The notes under the pieces were generated by a model. That model was not told the DNA's origin, did not search any database, and saw nothing but the letters and a program-made list of their open reading frames with translations. The position numbers and the translations under genes are program-made. A stretch of DNA of 64,000 nt from Shinella sp. (lineage in GTDB: Bacteria; Pseudomonadota; Alphaproteobacteria; Rhizobiales; Rhizobiaceae): NCBI GenBank assembly GCA_003248775.1, contig QFQX01000018.1, forward strand, positions 1 through 64,000. Direction: 5' to 3'. Shown in pieces: positions 45,121 through 54,057 of this stretch. Positions within the stretch are counted from its first letter, which is position 1. Each line of letters begins with the position of its first letter.

Positions 45121-46326
45121 ATGGTCAAAAAACCGAATGATGTGGTGATCACCGGTGTCGGCATCGTGACGTGCCACGGAACTGGCAAGGAGCCGCATGT
45201 CGCGCTTCTGTCTGCCGCCGGTGCTCCGGTTCCCGTTGTAGAGACGGAAAAGTTCAAGCCGTATCCGGTTCATCCCATGCCCGAGATCGACTGGTCGCAG
45301 CAGATCACCAAGCGTGGCGATCAGCGCCAGATGGAAAACTGGCAGCGGCTTGGCGTCTATGCCGCGGGTCTGGCTCTCGACGATGCCGGTCTGAAGGACG
45401 ATGCCGAGGCATGCTCGACCATGGACATGATCGTTGCAGCCGGTGGCGGCGAGCGCGATATCAACGTCGATACGCTGATCGTCGATGAAGGGTTGAAGCG
45501 CAACGATCGCGCACAACTCGTCAACGAGAAGCTGACCACCGAACTGCGACCGACGCTCTTCCTTGCCCAGCTTTCCAACCTGATGGCGGGCAACATTTCC
45601 ATCGTGCACAAGGTCACCGGTTCCTCGCGCACCTTCATGGGCGAAGAAGCAGCTGGCATCTCCGCCGTCGAGACCGCGTTTGCCCGCATCCAGGCCGGGC
45701 AGTCGACCCACACGCTTGTCGGCGGCGCATTCATTGCCGACCGAGACGACATCTTCCTGCTGGTCGAAGGCATTCAGGCCCATGCGACCGGTGACTGGCA
45801 TCCGCTGTGGCAGCGCCAGCCGGGTCACGGTGGCGGCATGGTGCTCGGCACTGTCGGTGCGTTCCTGATGCTCGAATCGCGCGCTCATGCGGAAGCTCGA
45901 GGCGCCCATATCTATGCCTCCATCGACGCCATCGAAGGTGACCGTGGTCGGCGTGAGGAGGGGGGCCTGGAAAAGCGACTGAACCGCATGGCATCGTCGG
46001 TTGCTGCCGGAGCCGGCGAGGGCACTCTCGTGCTTTCTGGCGCAAGCGGTATGTGTGATCTCTCAGCCCGCGAAAAGAAGGTTCTTGAAGGCGCCTTCCC
46101 GGGCGCTTCGGTCCGCGGCTTCGGCGGCGTGACGGGTCATGCGCTCGAGGCGCAGTTTCCGCTCGGCCTCGCTCTTGCCGCACTTGCGCTCGATGCGAAG
46201 GCGGTGGTGCCGTCCTTCGATGAGAAGAACGAAGGCGTCATGGCCAAGCCGGCGGAGGATGCCGTGGTGACGACGGTGGGATATGTGCGCGGCGAAGGCA
46301 TGGCGCATCTTTCGGCCGAGGCGTGA
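45121..46326 (+). CDS. FabF-like beta-ketoacyl synthase subunit lacking catalytic residues (fabF2XL)
   Basis: A 401-residue thiolase-fold ketosynthase homologue. The Cys normally found in the TACAS motif is not there: the equivalent place reads FMGEEAAGISAVETAF, so the nucleophile position is Glu 176. The first catalytic His (HGTS) is also replaced (LVLSGASGMCDLSAREKKV). Only the last His (GGVTGHALEAQ) remains. This pattern is like the chain-length factor (KS-beta) of type II polyketide synthases. It probably pairs with the active FabF1 encoded next, setting chain length for the C28 acid. The start at 45121 follows GAGAGG. Confidence 0.9.
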   Translation: MVKKPNDVVITGVGIVTCHGTGKEPHVALLSAAGAPVPVVETEKFKPYPVHPMPEIDWSQQITKRGDQRQMENWQRLGVYAAGLALDDAGLKDDAEACSTMDMIVAAGGGERDINVDTLIVDEGLKRNDRAQLVNEKLTTELRPTLFLAQLSNLMAGNISIVHKVTGSSRTFMGEEAAGISAVETAFARIQAGQSTHTLVGGAFIADRDDIFLLVEGIQAHATGDWHPLWQRQPGHGGGMVLGTVGAFLMLESRAHAEARGAHIYASIDAIEGDRGRREEGGLEKRLNRMASSVAAGAGEGTLVLSGASGMCDLSAREKKVLEGAFPGASVRGFGGVTGHALEAQFPLGLALAALALDAKAVVPSFDEKNEGVMAKPAEDAVVTTVGYVRGEGMAHLSAEA

Positions 46327-46338
46327 GGAGATAGGATC

Positions 46339-47628
46339 ATGACGGAATCTCGTTTCAAGGACCATCTTGGCCGCCCCATCATTGCCGTGACCGGCATGGG
46401 CGTCATCACCTCGCTCGGACAAGGTCTTTCCGACAACTGGGAAAAGCTGACGGGCGGCGTATCCGGCATTCACAAGATCTCGCGCTTCCCCACCGAGGGC
46501 CTGAACACCCGCATCAGCGGCACCGTCGATTTCATCGAGCTGCCGGCGGTGAACGCGGTCGAGCGCTCTTATGCCATGGCGCGCGAAACCACCATAGAGG
46601 CGCTGGCCCAGGCGGGGATTTCCGGGGATTTCAACGGCCCGCTGTTTCTCGCCGCTCCGCCGGTCGAGCCGGAATGGGATGACCGTTTCAATCTCGCCGA
46701 ACGCATTCCGGCGGAAGACAACGAGGGTCATGCCTACCACCGTCTTCTGGCCGCCATGCGCGCCAAGGCCGATCCGGTGTTTCTCGAAGCGGTTCAGTTC
46801 GGCTCGATCTCCGAGCGCCTCGCCGATCGATTCGGCACGCGCGGACTTCCGGTAACGCTGTCGACCGCATGCGCTTCCGGTGCCACCGCGATCCAGCTCG
46901 GCGTCGAGGCGATCCGTCAGGGTCGCACCGAACGGGCGCTGACGGTTGCGACGGATGGTTCGGTTGGTGCGGAAGCGCTCATCCGTTTTGCGCTGCTTTC
47001 AGCTCTCTCCACCCAGAACGATCCGCCGGAAAAGGCTTCCAAGCCGTTCAGCAAGGATCGTGACGGGTTCGTCATCGCCGAAGGTGCGGCGACTCTGGTG
47101 CTGGAATCGCTTGAGGCAGCTGTTGCCCGTGGCGCAAAGGTCCTCGGCATCATGAAGGGTTGCGGCGAGAAGGCCGACCATTTCCACCGCACGCGCTCCT
47201 CGCCGGACGGCGGCCCTGCGATCGCGACGATCCGGGCGGCTCTCGAGGATGCCGGTCTTTCGGAAGAGGCTGTGGGTTATATCAACGCTCACGGTACGTC
47301 GACGCCCGAGAACGACAAGATGGAATACGGTGCCATGCTTTCCGTCTTCGGTGAGCGCTTGAAGGACCGGATTCCGGTTTCTTCCAACAAGTCGATGATC
47401 GGTCACACGTTGACGGCTGCAGGTGCGGTCGAAGCTGTGTTCTCGATCCAGACGATGCTGACGGGAACGGTTCCGCCGACGATCAACTATGTCAATCCCG
47501 ATCCGGCGATCGTTCTCGACGTGGTCCCGAACGTGAAGCGGTCGGCCGATGTTTCGGTCGTGCTGTCGAACTCCTTCGGCTTCGGCGGGCAGAACGCCAG
47601 CCTTGTCATGACGCGTGAACCAGCTTAA
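46339..47628 (+). CDS. Beta-ketoacyl-ACP synthase II, FabF-like, catalytic partner (fabF1XL)
   Basis: Condenses malonyl-ACP with the acyl chain on AcpXL. 429 residues. The full catalytic triad is visible: C178 in LSTACASGATAI, H318 in INAHGTSTPEND and H356 in MIGHTLTAAGAVEA. Thiolase-fold halves are complete. It starts 12 bases after the fabF2 stop. The neighbouring subunit without the triad suggests that the two form a heterodimer, an inference drawn from type II polyketide synthases. Confidence 0.93.
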   Translation: MTESRFKDHLGRPIIAVTGMGVITSLGQGLSDNWEKLTGGVSGIHKISRFPTEGLNTRISGTVDFIELPAVNAVERSYAMARETTIEALAQAGISGDFNGPLFLAAPPVEPEWDDRFNLAERIPAEDNEGHAYHRLLAAMRAKADPVFLEAVQFGSISERLADRFGTRGLPVTLSTACASGATAIQLGVEAIRQGRTERALTVATDGSVGAEALIRFALLSALSTQNDPPEKASKPFSKDRDGFVIAEGAATLVLESLEAAVARGAKVLGIMKGCGEKADHFHRTRSSPDGGPAIATIRAALEDAGLSEEAVGYINAHGTSTPENDKMEYGAMLSVFGERLKDRIPVSSNKSMIGHTLTAAGAVEAVFSIQTMLTGTVPPTINYVNPDPAIVLDVVPNVKRSADVSVVLSNSFGFGGQNASLVMTREPA

Positions 47629-47691
47629 GCGACGGATCACACAAGTTCAGTTTTCAGATAAGAACGCCCTCAGGGCGCGAGGATAGACCTT

Positions 47692-48720
47692 ATGCGCGCA
47701 CTCCAGCTCGTCGAAGACCGCAAGCTTGAAATCGTGGATCTGCCGGAACCGGAAGCACCGGGTCCGGGCGAGGTGACGTTGCGCGTCAAGGCCGTCGCGC
47801 TCAACCATATCGATGTCTGGGGCTGGCGCGGCATGGCCTTTGCCAAGCGCAAGATGCCGCTCACCATCGGCGCCGAGGCATCCGGCGTGGTCGAGGCGAT
47901 CGGTCCGGGCGTCGCCAACGTTCTGCCGGGGCAGCTCGTTTCTGTTTATGGCGCGCGCGTCTGCGGTCTCTGCAAGCCATGCCGCGAAGGTCGCGACAAT
48001 CTCTGCGAACATGTCGGCGGTGTACATGGTTTCCATCTCGACGGCTTCGCGCAGGAAAAGATGAACATTCCGGCTCGCCAGCTCGTACCGGCGCCTCCGG
48101 GCATTGATGCGGTCGCCGCAGCCGTCGCTCCCGTCACCTTCGGCACCGTCGAGCACATGCTGTTCGACAACGCCAAGCTCGAACCCGGCGAGACCATTCT
48201 GGTTCATGCAGGCGGCTCGGGCATCGGCACGGCCGCGATCCAGCTGGCCAAGAAGATCGGCTGCACCGTCATCACGACGGTTGGTTCGGACGACAAGATC
48301 GAAGGTGCAAAGGCGCTGGGCGCCGATCACGTCATCAACTACCGCACCGACCGTTTCGAAGGCGTCGTGCGCAAGCTGACCAAGAAGAAGGGCGTCGACG
48401 TCGTCTTCGAACATGTCGGCAAGGATACCTGGGCAGGCTCTATGCTCTGCCTCAAGCGCGGTGGGCGTCTCGTCACCTGCGGTTCGACCTCCGGCGTGTC
48501 GACCGACATGAATCTGATGATGCTGTTCCAGCAGCAGTTGAAGCTGCTCGGTTCCTTCGGTTGCCGCATGGAGAACATGGCGAACGCCATGCAGAAGATG
48601 GCCCGGGGCATCGTGCATCCGGTTATCGATACGGAAGTCGGCCTGGAAGATATCGATCGCGCGCTTGCTCGCATGGAGGGACGGCAGGTGTTCGGCAAGA
48701 TCATCCTCAAGATGGACTGA
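47692..48720 (+). CDS. Zinc-type alcohol dehydrogenase/quinone oxidoreductase (adh2XL-like)
   Basis: A 342-residue medium-chain dehydrogenase/reductase. The N-terminal GroES-like domain holds the Cys-rich structural zinc region GARVCGLCKPCREGRDNLCEH. The catalytic zinc region is only partly conserved, with LNHIDVWG in place of the usual Cys. The Rossmann motif is VHAGGSGIGTAAIQLAKKIG. In R. leguminosarum an adh gene belongs to this lipid A fatty acid operon and may act in enoyl reduction or in making the omega-1 hydroxyl group; which one is not known from sequence. It starts 63 bases after fabF1. Confidence 0.9.
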   Translation: MRALQLVEDRKLEIVDLPEPEAPGPGEVTLRVKAVALNHIDVWGWRGMAFAKRKMPLTIGAEASGVVEAIGPGVANVLPGQLVSVYGARVCGLCKPCREGRDNLCEHVGGVHGFHLDGFAQEKMNIPARQLVPAPPGIDAVAAAVAPVTFGTVEHMLFDNAKLEPGETILVHAGGSGIGTAAIQLAKKIGCTVITTVGSDDKIEGAKALGADHVINYRTDRFEGVVRKLTKKKGVDVVFEHVGKDTWAGSMLCLKRGGRLVTCGSTSGVSTDMNLMMLFQQQLKLLGSFGCRMENMANAMQKMARGIVHPVIDTEVGLEDIDRALARMEGRQVFGKIILKMD

Positions 48721-48723
48721 CCG

Positions 48724-49653
48724 TTGAGGCCGATCATCACCAAGATCGTTCTGGCGTTTCGCCGCTTCCCGCAATGGCTGGTGGCGAAGCTCGTGCTCGT
48801 CCTGTTGCGGGTGCTGAAATTCCTGCCTGCTGATGCGGCGATCAATGCCTCCGACCGGGTGGTCCGCTTCATCGGACCGAAGATTTCGCGCCACAAGCTG
48901 ATGATGACCAATCTTCGCAATGCCTTTCCGGAGAAAAGCGAAGCGGAGATCAACAGGATCGCCGCAGACGCGTGGGGGCATATGGGTCGCCAGCTTGCGG
49001 AATATGTCTTTCTCGACGAGCTTTTCGATTTCGATCCGGAACGTCAGGGCGAGGGCAGGGTCGAGGTCTCAGGCGTTCCGATCTTCATAGACCTTCTGGA
49101 AAATCCGCGCCCGTTCATCGTCTTCACCGGACATACCGGCAATTTCGAGATGCTGCCGGTAGCAGGAGCCGCCTTTGGTCTCTATGTGACGGTGCTGTTC
49201 CGCCCGCCGAACAATCCCTACATCGCCGACATGGTCTTCGACTTCCGGCGTGCGCGCATGGGCAATCTCGTGCCGTCCCATGCCGGTTCGTCCTTCCAGC
49301 TTGCCCGCCAGCTCGAGGCGGGTGCCGGCGTCGGCGTTCTGGTCGACCAGAAGTTCAAGAAGGGTCAGCCGACGACGTTCTTCGGCCAGGATGTTCGCAC
49401 CAATCCGCTGCTCGCCAAACTTGTGCGCCAGTTCGGCTGCGAGGTCTATCCGGCTCGTTGTATCCGCCTGCCGAACAACCGCTACCGGCTGGAAATAGAG
49501 CCGAAGGTCGAGCTTCCGCGCGACAAGGATGGCCGCATCGACGTGCAGGGCACGGCCCAGTATCTCAATGACAAGGTCGAATCCTGGGTGCGGGAATATC
49601 CAGAGCAGTGGCTCTGGTATCATGATCGCTGGAACATCAAGAAAAATATCTAG
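48724..49653 (+). CDS. lpxXL: Lipid A acyltransferase LpxXL, for the very-long-chain acyl group
   Basis: Transfers the 27-hydroxyoctacosanoyl group from AcpXL to a hydroxyl of the lipid A precursor. 309 residues of the LpxL/HtrB type acyltransferase family. An N-terminal hydrophobic segment (residues about 8-28) anchors it in the inner membrane. The HX4E catalytic motif is GHTGNFEML, followed by FRPPNNPYIADMVFDFRRAR and VGVLVDQKFKKGQPTTFFG, where the last matches the Asp- and Gly-containing acyltransferase block. The start is TTG at 48724, right after the adh stop, which is weak but leaves no in-frame alternative nearby. Confidence 0.93.
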   Translation: MRPIITKIVLAFRRFPQWLVAKLVLVLLRVLKFLPADAAINASDRVVRFIGPKISRHKLMMTNLRNAFPEKSEAEINRIAADAWGHMGRQLAEYVFLDELFDFDPERQGEGRVEVSGVPIFIDLLENPRPFIVFTGHTGNFEMLPVAGAAFGLYVTVLFRPPNNPYIADMVFDFRRARMGNLVPSHAGSSFQLARQLEAGAGVGVLVDQKFKKGQPTTFFGQDVRTNPLLAKLVRQFGCEVYPARCIRLPNNRYRLEIEPKVELPRDKDGRIDVQGTAQYLNDKVESWVREYPEQWLWYHDRWNIKKNI

Positions 49654-49686
49654 CTCAAATCAGGGCCTTATCAGCAGATTATCGCT

Positions 49687-49736
49687 GTTGCAACGCAATT
49701 GCATGTGTTGCAAATGGCGACCTGTATCGTTGCAAC
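49687..49736. promoter_or_regulatory. Three GTTGCAA repeats upstream of the PAS protein
   Basis: GTTGCAAC at 49687-49694, GTTGCAAA at 49707-49714 and GTTGCAAC at 49729-49736. GTTGCAAC is itself a palindrome. The copies are 20 and 22 bases apart, i.e. on the same face of the helix, so they may be cooperative regulator sites. The 49654-49919 gap otherwise holds no gene. Confidence 0.4.
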
Positions 49737-49919
49737 CCGTGCATTTTGTGGGTGTCTTGCGAAGACTGGGGCGGAACTGAGCTGCGGCAATACCTGAGTT
49801 TTAGCTAGTTGAACGTGAGATACATTCATGTTAACTCGCTGGAAATAAAATGAGACCTTTGGTTGTATTTTGTGTGCGTCTTCTCCGCGTGCGGCGGTGT
49901 TGTCTGGGGGTGTTGCCAA

Positions 49920-50648
49920 TTGACCTCAAACGAGTCCCATCAGGAGCGTCTGCTGCCGCTGTTCGAGGCGGTCTCGATGAAGAGCGTACAGCTCCAGCAG
50001 GCTATACGCGTCGGCGACGACCAACTTGTGCGTCTGCTTGACCGGGAACTCGACCCGTTGATTTCCGCCGTGGTGAATTATCGGGCCGTGAACATGCGGG
50101 AAGTACAACTGCAGTTGCGCTTCGTCGGTAATCTGATCCGTGAGGATGCCGATGACAGGTCCTGCGTACTTCGGCACGCGGCTACCCTTTCGATCCTGCT
50201 GGACCGGTATTTCGGTTCCGACGTGAAGGCGGCCAGCGACGTGCCGACGGATGCGCCGAAGGCTCTGGGGCTGGGAGAGGATGACCTCCTCAACGAATCC
50301 ATCCTGAACAACCTTCCCGATCGCGTGGCGGTGGTCACGCTTGACTACCGCTATCTCTACGCAAATCCGGCGCATGCGAGTTTCGTCGGAAGCACACCGC
50401 TCGATCTGGTCGGGCGCCGAATCTTCGATTTGCTGGGTGATATCGAGGCCAGCGTGGCCATTGAGAAATACCTCGACCGTTGCTTTGCAGGCGAACCGGT
50501 GGATTGTAGCTATTTCCACAGGGGAGAGGGATTCTGCAGCCTCATGCGCTGCAGGCTGACACCGCTACGTACACCGCGCGGCGATGTGATCGGCGCGGTC
50601 CTGATGCTGATGGACGGTGTGAAGGCGGCGGACGAAATCGCCGCCTGA
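49920..50648 (+). CDS. PAS domain protein
   Basis: A 242-residue cytoplasmic protein. The N-terminal half (residues 1-115) is helical, with LLPLFEAVSMKSVQLQQAIR and VGDDQLVRLLDRELDPLISA. The C-terminal part (about 125-235) is a PAS domain beginning LLNESILNNLPDRVAVVTLD and ending with VIGAVLMLMDGVKAADE. No kinase, HTH or GGDEF domain follows, so it may act through protein contacts. The start is uncertain: I prefer TTG 49920 with GGGGGTG eight bases upstream; the frame stays open back to TTG 49863. Its function is unknown. It faces the hemerythrin gene. Confidence 0.7.
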   Translation: MTSNESHQERLLPLFEAVSMKSVQLQQAIRVGDDQLVRLLDRELDPLISAVVNYRAVNMREVQLQLRFVGNLIREDADDRSCVLRHAATLSILLDRYFGSDVKAASDVPTDAPKALGLGEDDLLNESILNNLPDRVAVVTLDYRYLYANPAHASFVGSTPLDLVGRRIFDLLGDIEASVAIEKYLDRCFAGEPVDCSYFHRGEGFCSLMRCRLTPLRTPRGDVIGAVLMLMDGVKAADEIAA

Positions 50649-50658
50649 AGATAGTTTT

Positions 50659-50680
50659 CAGCGTTCGAACTTGAACGCTG
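50659..50680. terminator. Hairpin between converging PAS and hemerythrin genes
   Basis: CAGCGTTC pairs with GAACGCTG across a 6-base loop (GAACTT). It lies between two convergent stop codons. There is no T-run on either strand, so intrinsic termination is doubtful. Confidence 0.35.
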
Positions 50681-50702
50681 CCGATGTCATCGCAGTTCCG
50701 CT

Positions 50703-51227
50703 TCAATTCGATCCGGATGCAACTGCACCATTTGTGACCTGTGGCAGCAGATATTCCCGTTCGAAGGCGATGTGGCGACGCATGCCCTCGAAAAAGCCGC
50801 GCAACATGTAGCCGACGGCCTCCATGTTGACCTGGACGCCGGAGCCTAGCTTGAGCAAGGCGTCCGTGAGTTCCTCGGCAAAGCATTCGTCCTCGAAATG
50901 TTCGAATTTCAACCGGTGGAGCGTGTCGTGCAACCTCGGTGTCGCCGATAGCGCGGTCTCGATCCATGGAAAGAGGACCGTTTCCTCATAATGGTGGACG
51001 CCCTTGATCAATGGACCCAGTGCCTTGGCGGCGTAGATGCACTTCTGCCTGTTGATGCTGGCCGGAAGAGAATCAGCGATTTCTTCAAGTTCGCTACAGA
51101 GCGCGAGCTGTTCCTCATGGGCCTTGCAGAGCCAGGCAAGAGAACGTCGCTCATCCCTGAGCACATTAAGCGGCGGGAAGGGGCCTGTTCCGTTATCCGG
51201 ATCCTTGTTTGTTGTCTTGCCGTGCAT
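50703..51227 (-). CDS. Hemerythrin HHE-domain protein
   Basis: A 174-residue protein with the four-helix HHE cation-binding fold. Candidate di-iron ligands: His and Glu in CKAHEEQLALCSE, then HHYEETVLFPWIE, the KFEHFEDECF helix and MRRHIAFEREYLLP. Such proteins sense or store oxygen or nitric oxide, or protect iron centres. The start at 51227 has GGAGAA seven bases upstream; a longer open frame exists to 51389. The Fnr box at 51389-51402 lies 162 bases upstream on this strand, so it may share microaerobic control with fixN, which is divergent. The nearby cbb3 oxidase supports a role in low-oxygen or NO physiology, but this is inference. Confidence 0.82.
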   Translation of the reverse strand: MHGKTTNKDPDNGTGPFPPLNVLRDERRSLAWLCKAHEEQLALCSELEEIADSLPASINRQKCIYAAKALGPLIKGVHHYEETVLFPWIETALSATPRLHDTLHRLKFEHFEDECFAEELTDALLKLGSGVQVNMEAVGYMLRGFFEGMRRHIAFEREYLLPQVTNGAVASGSN

Positions 51228-51388
51228 ATCCGCTTTCTCCGGCGCGTCGATAGGTCGCGTATGATGTTGCCTCGTGTCCCCAGCCGTCCCAAATCGCCCA
51301 TACACAAGGTTTTCCGCGTTCATCCCCTTTGGAACGCGAAACAATCGGGCGATGATGCAACTTTTTCCTAAAAGACCGCCCCCTTGCA

Positions 51389-51402
51389 TTGATTTGGATC
51401 AA
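51389..51402. promoter_or_regulatory. Fnr box upstream of fixN
   Basis: TTGATTTGGATCAA, a perfect TTGAT-N4-ATCAA match, centred about 118 bases before the fixN ATG. It also lies upstream of the divergent hemerythrin gene. It is bound by FnrN or FixK-type regulators in other rhizobia. Confidence 0.93.
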
Positions 51403-51513
51403 GGTGTCTTCTTGATACGAATGCGAATTCTGCACACGACGCAGGGGGAATCTGTTCGTGCGCGAGAAGATGATCCCTGTGAATGATCAGCAAGCCGTTG
51501 GGGGATTCCAACA

Positions 51514-53145
51514 ATGAATTACACGTTAGAAACAATGGTGATGGCGTTGCTCGCCTTCGCCGCGCTGCTGGGGGCGGCTTTCGCCTACGACAGCCTGTTC
51601 GCGACCCATATGTGGGTTGCGTTCTTCGTGCTCACAGCAGGCACGATTGTCATGCTGCGGCGGATGAAGTTCGCGCCGGTCAATGCGAAGACTGCCGCCC
51701 AGATCAAGTCCGAGTACTTCGACGAAGTGGTCAAGTACGGCGTTATCGCCACGGTGTTCTGGGGCGTTGTCGGCTTCCTGGTCGGCGTCGTCGTTGCGCT
51801 TCAGTTGGCATTTCCCGACCTGAACATCGAACCGTGGTTTAATTTTGGTCGTATGCGTCCTCTGCATACATCCGCGGTTATTTTCGCGTTCGGTGGTAAT
51901 GCTCTGATCGCCACGTCCTTCTACGTGGTTCAGCGCACCTCGCGCCAGCGCCTGTTCGGTGGCTCGCTCGGCTGGTTTGTGTTCTGGGGCTACAACCTGT
52001 TCATCGTGATGGCGGCAACCGGATACCTGCTCGGGATCACCGAAGGCCGCGAATATGCCGAGCCGGAATGGTATGTCGATATATGGCTGACCATCGTTTG
52101 GGTTGCCTATCTGATCGCATTCATCGGAACGATCTTCACCCGCAAGGAATCGCACATTTATGTCGCGAACTGGTTCTACCTGTCGTTCATCGTCACCATC
52201 GCGATGCTCCACATCGTCAACAATCTGTCGATGCCGGTATCCTTCCTTGGCTACAAGAGCTATTCGCTCTTCTCGGGCGTACAGGACGCGCTGACCCAGT
52301 GGTGGTATGGCCATAACGCCGTCGGCTTCTTCCTGACAGCGGGCTTCCTCGGCATGATGTACTACTTCGTGCCGAAGCAGGCCGGTCGTCCGGTCTATTC
52401 CTATCGTCTGTCGATCATCCACTTCTGGGCTCTGATCTTCATGTATATCTGGGCCGGCCCGCACCACCTGCACTACACCGCGCTGCCCGATTGGGCCCAG
52501 ACGCTTGGCATGGTTTTCTCCATCATGCTTTGGATGCCCTCCTGGGGTGGCATGATCAACGGCCTGATGACGCTTTCGGGCGCATGGGACAAGATCCGTA
52601 CCGACCCGATCGTCCGCATGATGGTCATCGCCATCGCCTTCTACGGCATGTCGACCTTCGAAGGCCCGATGATGTCGATCAAGTCGGTCAACTCGCTCAG
52701 CCACTACACCGACTGGACCATCGGTCACGTTCACTCTGGCGCTCTCGGCTGGGTCGGCATGATCACCTTCGGTGCCGTCTACTACCTGACTCCGAAGCTG
52801 TGGAACCGTAACCGTCTCTACTCGCTGCGCATGGTCAACTGGCACTTCTGGCTCGCAACCCTCGGCATCGTTATCTACGCCGCCGTTCTGTGGGTCGCCG
52901 GTATCCAGCAGGGCCTGATGTGGCGCGAATACGACAGCCAGGGCTTCCTGGTCTACTCGTTTGCCGAATCGGTAGCCGCGATGTTCCCGTACTACGTCCT
53001 GCGTGCCGTCGGTGGTGGTCTCTACCTCCTGGGTGGCATCGTCATGGCCTACAACGTGCTGATGACAATCCTCGGCTACGAACGCCAGGAAGCTCCGATC
53101 CCGGGCTCCACCGTTCCTGCCGCCGCTGTCCAGCCGGCTGAATAA
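51514..53145 (+). CDS. fixN: Cytochrome cbb3 oxidase subunit I
   Basis: The catalytic subunit of the high-affinity cbb3-type terminal oxidase, with low-spin heme b, high-spin heme b3 and CuB, in the inner membrane. 543 residues with about 12 membrane segments. Heme and copper ligands can be recognised: His in RPLHTSAVIFAFGGN, QWWYGHNAVGFF, the CuB pair in GPHHLHYTALPDW and GHVHSGALGW. First gene of fixNOQP; fixO follows 14 bases after its stop. The Fnr box at 51389 fits induction at low oxygen. Confidence 0.97.
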   Translation: MNYTLETMVMALLAFAALLGAAFAYDSLFATHMWVAFFVLTAGTIVMLRRMKFAPVNAKTAAQIKSEYFDEVVKYGVIATVFWGVVGFLVGVVVALQLAFPDLNIEPWFNFGRMRPLHTSAVIFAFGGNALIATSFYVVQRTSRQRLFGGSLGWFVFWGYNLFIVMAATGYLLGITEGREYAEPEWYVDIWLTIVWVAYLIAFIGTIFTRKESHIYVANWFYLSFIVTIAMLHIVNNLSMPVSFLGYKSYSLFSGVQDALTQWWYGHNAVGFFLTAGFLGMMYYFVPKQAGRPVYSYRLSIIHFWALIFMYIWAGPHHLHYTALPDWAQTLGMVFSIMLWMPSWGGMINGLMTLSGAWDKIRTDPIVRMMVIAIAFYGMSTFEGPMMSIKSVNSLSHYTDWTIGHVHSGALGWVGMITFGAVYYLTPKLWNRNRLYSLRMVNWHFWLATLGIVIYAAVLWVAGIQQGLMWREYDSQGFLVYSFAESVAAMFPYYVLRAVGGGLYLLGGIVMAYNVLMTILGYERQEAPIPGSTVPAAAVQPAE

Positions 53146-53159
53146 GAAGGAAGGCTTTC

Positions 53160-53891
53160 ATGTCCATTCTTGATAAACACGCAATCCTCGAGAAGAACGC
53201 GAGCCTTCTGTTCCTCGGATCCCTGCTGGTGGTCACCATCGGCGGGATCGTGGAAATCGCTCCGCTGTTCTATCTCGAGAACACCATCGAGAAGGTCGAG
53301 GGAATGCGACCTTACTCGCCGCTCGAACTCGCGGGCCGGAACATCTACATCCGTGAAGGCTGCTATGTCTGTCACAGCCAGATGATCCGCCCGTTCCGCG
53401 ACGAGGTGGAGCGCTACGGTCACTACTCGCTGGCAGCGGAGTCGATGTACGACCATCCGTTCCAGTGGGGCTCGAAGCGGACGGGACCCGATCTCGCCCG
53501 CGTCGGCGACCGTTACTCGAACGAGTGGCACGTACAGCATCTGACCGAACCGCGCGATGTCGTGCCGGAATCGATCATGCCAAGCTATGCGTTCCTGAAG
53601 ACGACGCCGCTCAAGGTCACCAATGTTGCCATGGACCTCAAGGCCAACCGCACCGTTGGCGTCCCCTATACGGACGAAATGATCGACAATGCCGCAGCCG
53701 ATCTCGCCGCCCAGGCGGACCCGAATGCGGATACCGCGGCACTGCTCGCACGTTATCCGAAGGCCAAGGTCGGCGACTTCGACGGCAATCCGGCCCAGCT
53801 CTCCGAGATGGATGCCCTGATCGCTTATCTCCAAATGCTTGGTACGCTCGTAGATTTCTCGACCTACGACGATGCGACCGGTTACCGCTGA
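53160..53891 (+). CDS. fixO: Cytochrome cbb3 oxidase subunit II, monoheme c-type
   Basis: Periplasmic membrane-anchored cytochrome c subunit that passes electrons to FixN. 243 residues. A single hydrophobic anchor (SLLFLGSLLVVTIGGIVEIA) lies near the N-terminus. The heme c site is EGCYVCHSQMIRPFRDEVER, where CYVCH binds heme, with a Met further on (SIMPSYAFL) as likely axial ligand. Second gene of fixNOQP, 10 bases before fixQ. Confidence 0.97.
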   Translation: MSILDKHAILEKNASLLFLGSLLVVTIGGIVEIAPLFYLENTIEKVEGMRPYSPLELAGRNIYIREGCYVCHSQMIRPFRDEVERYGHYSLAAESMYDHPFQWGSKRTGPDLARVGDRYSNEWHVQHLTEPRDVVPESIMPSYAFLKTTPLKVTNVAMDLKANRTVGVPYTDEMIDNAAADLAAQADPNADTAALLARYPKAKVGDFDGNPAQLSEMDALIAYLQMLGTLVDFSTYDDATGYR

Positions 53892-53901
53892 GGAGGAGCA
53901 C

Positions 53902-54054
53902 ATGGAAACCTATAACGCCATGCGCCACTTCGCAGACAGCTGGGGCTTGCTCGGCATGACGTTGTTCTTCGTGGGCGTCGTCGTGTTCACCTTGCGGCCC
54001 GGCGGAAAAAAATCGGCCGATGATGCAGCACGCATCCCTCTCCAGGAGGACTAA
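53902..54054 (+). CDS. fixQ: Cytochrome cbb3 oxidase small subunit FixQ
   Basis: A 50-residue single-span membrane subunit: METYNAMRHFADSWG, then a membrane segment (LLGMTLFFVGVVVFTL) and a charged tail. FixQ/CcoQ helps to stabilise FixP in the complex. AGGAGGAG lies directly upstream of the ATG at 53902; a longer frame begins upstream but inside fixO. It lies between fixO and fixP with three bases before the latter. Confidence 0.95.
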   Translation: METYNAMRHFADSWGLLGMTLFFVGVVVFTLRPGGKKSADDAARIPLQED

Positions 54055-54057
54055 GAG

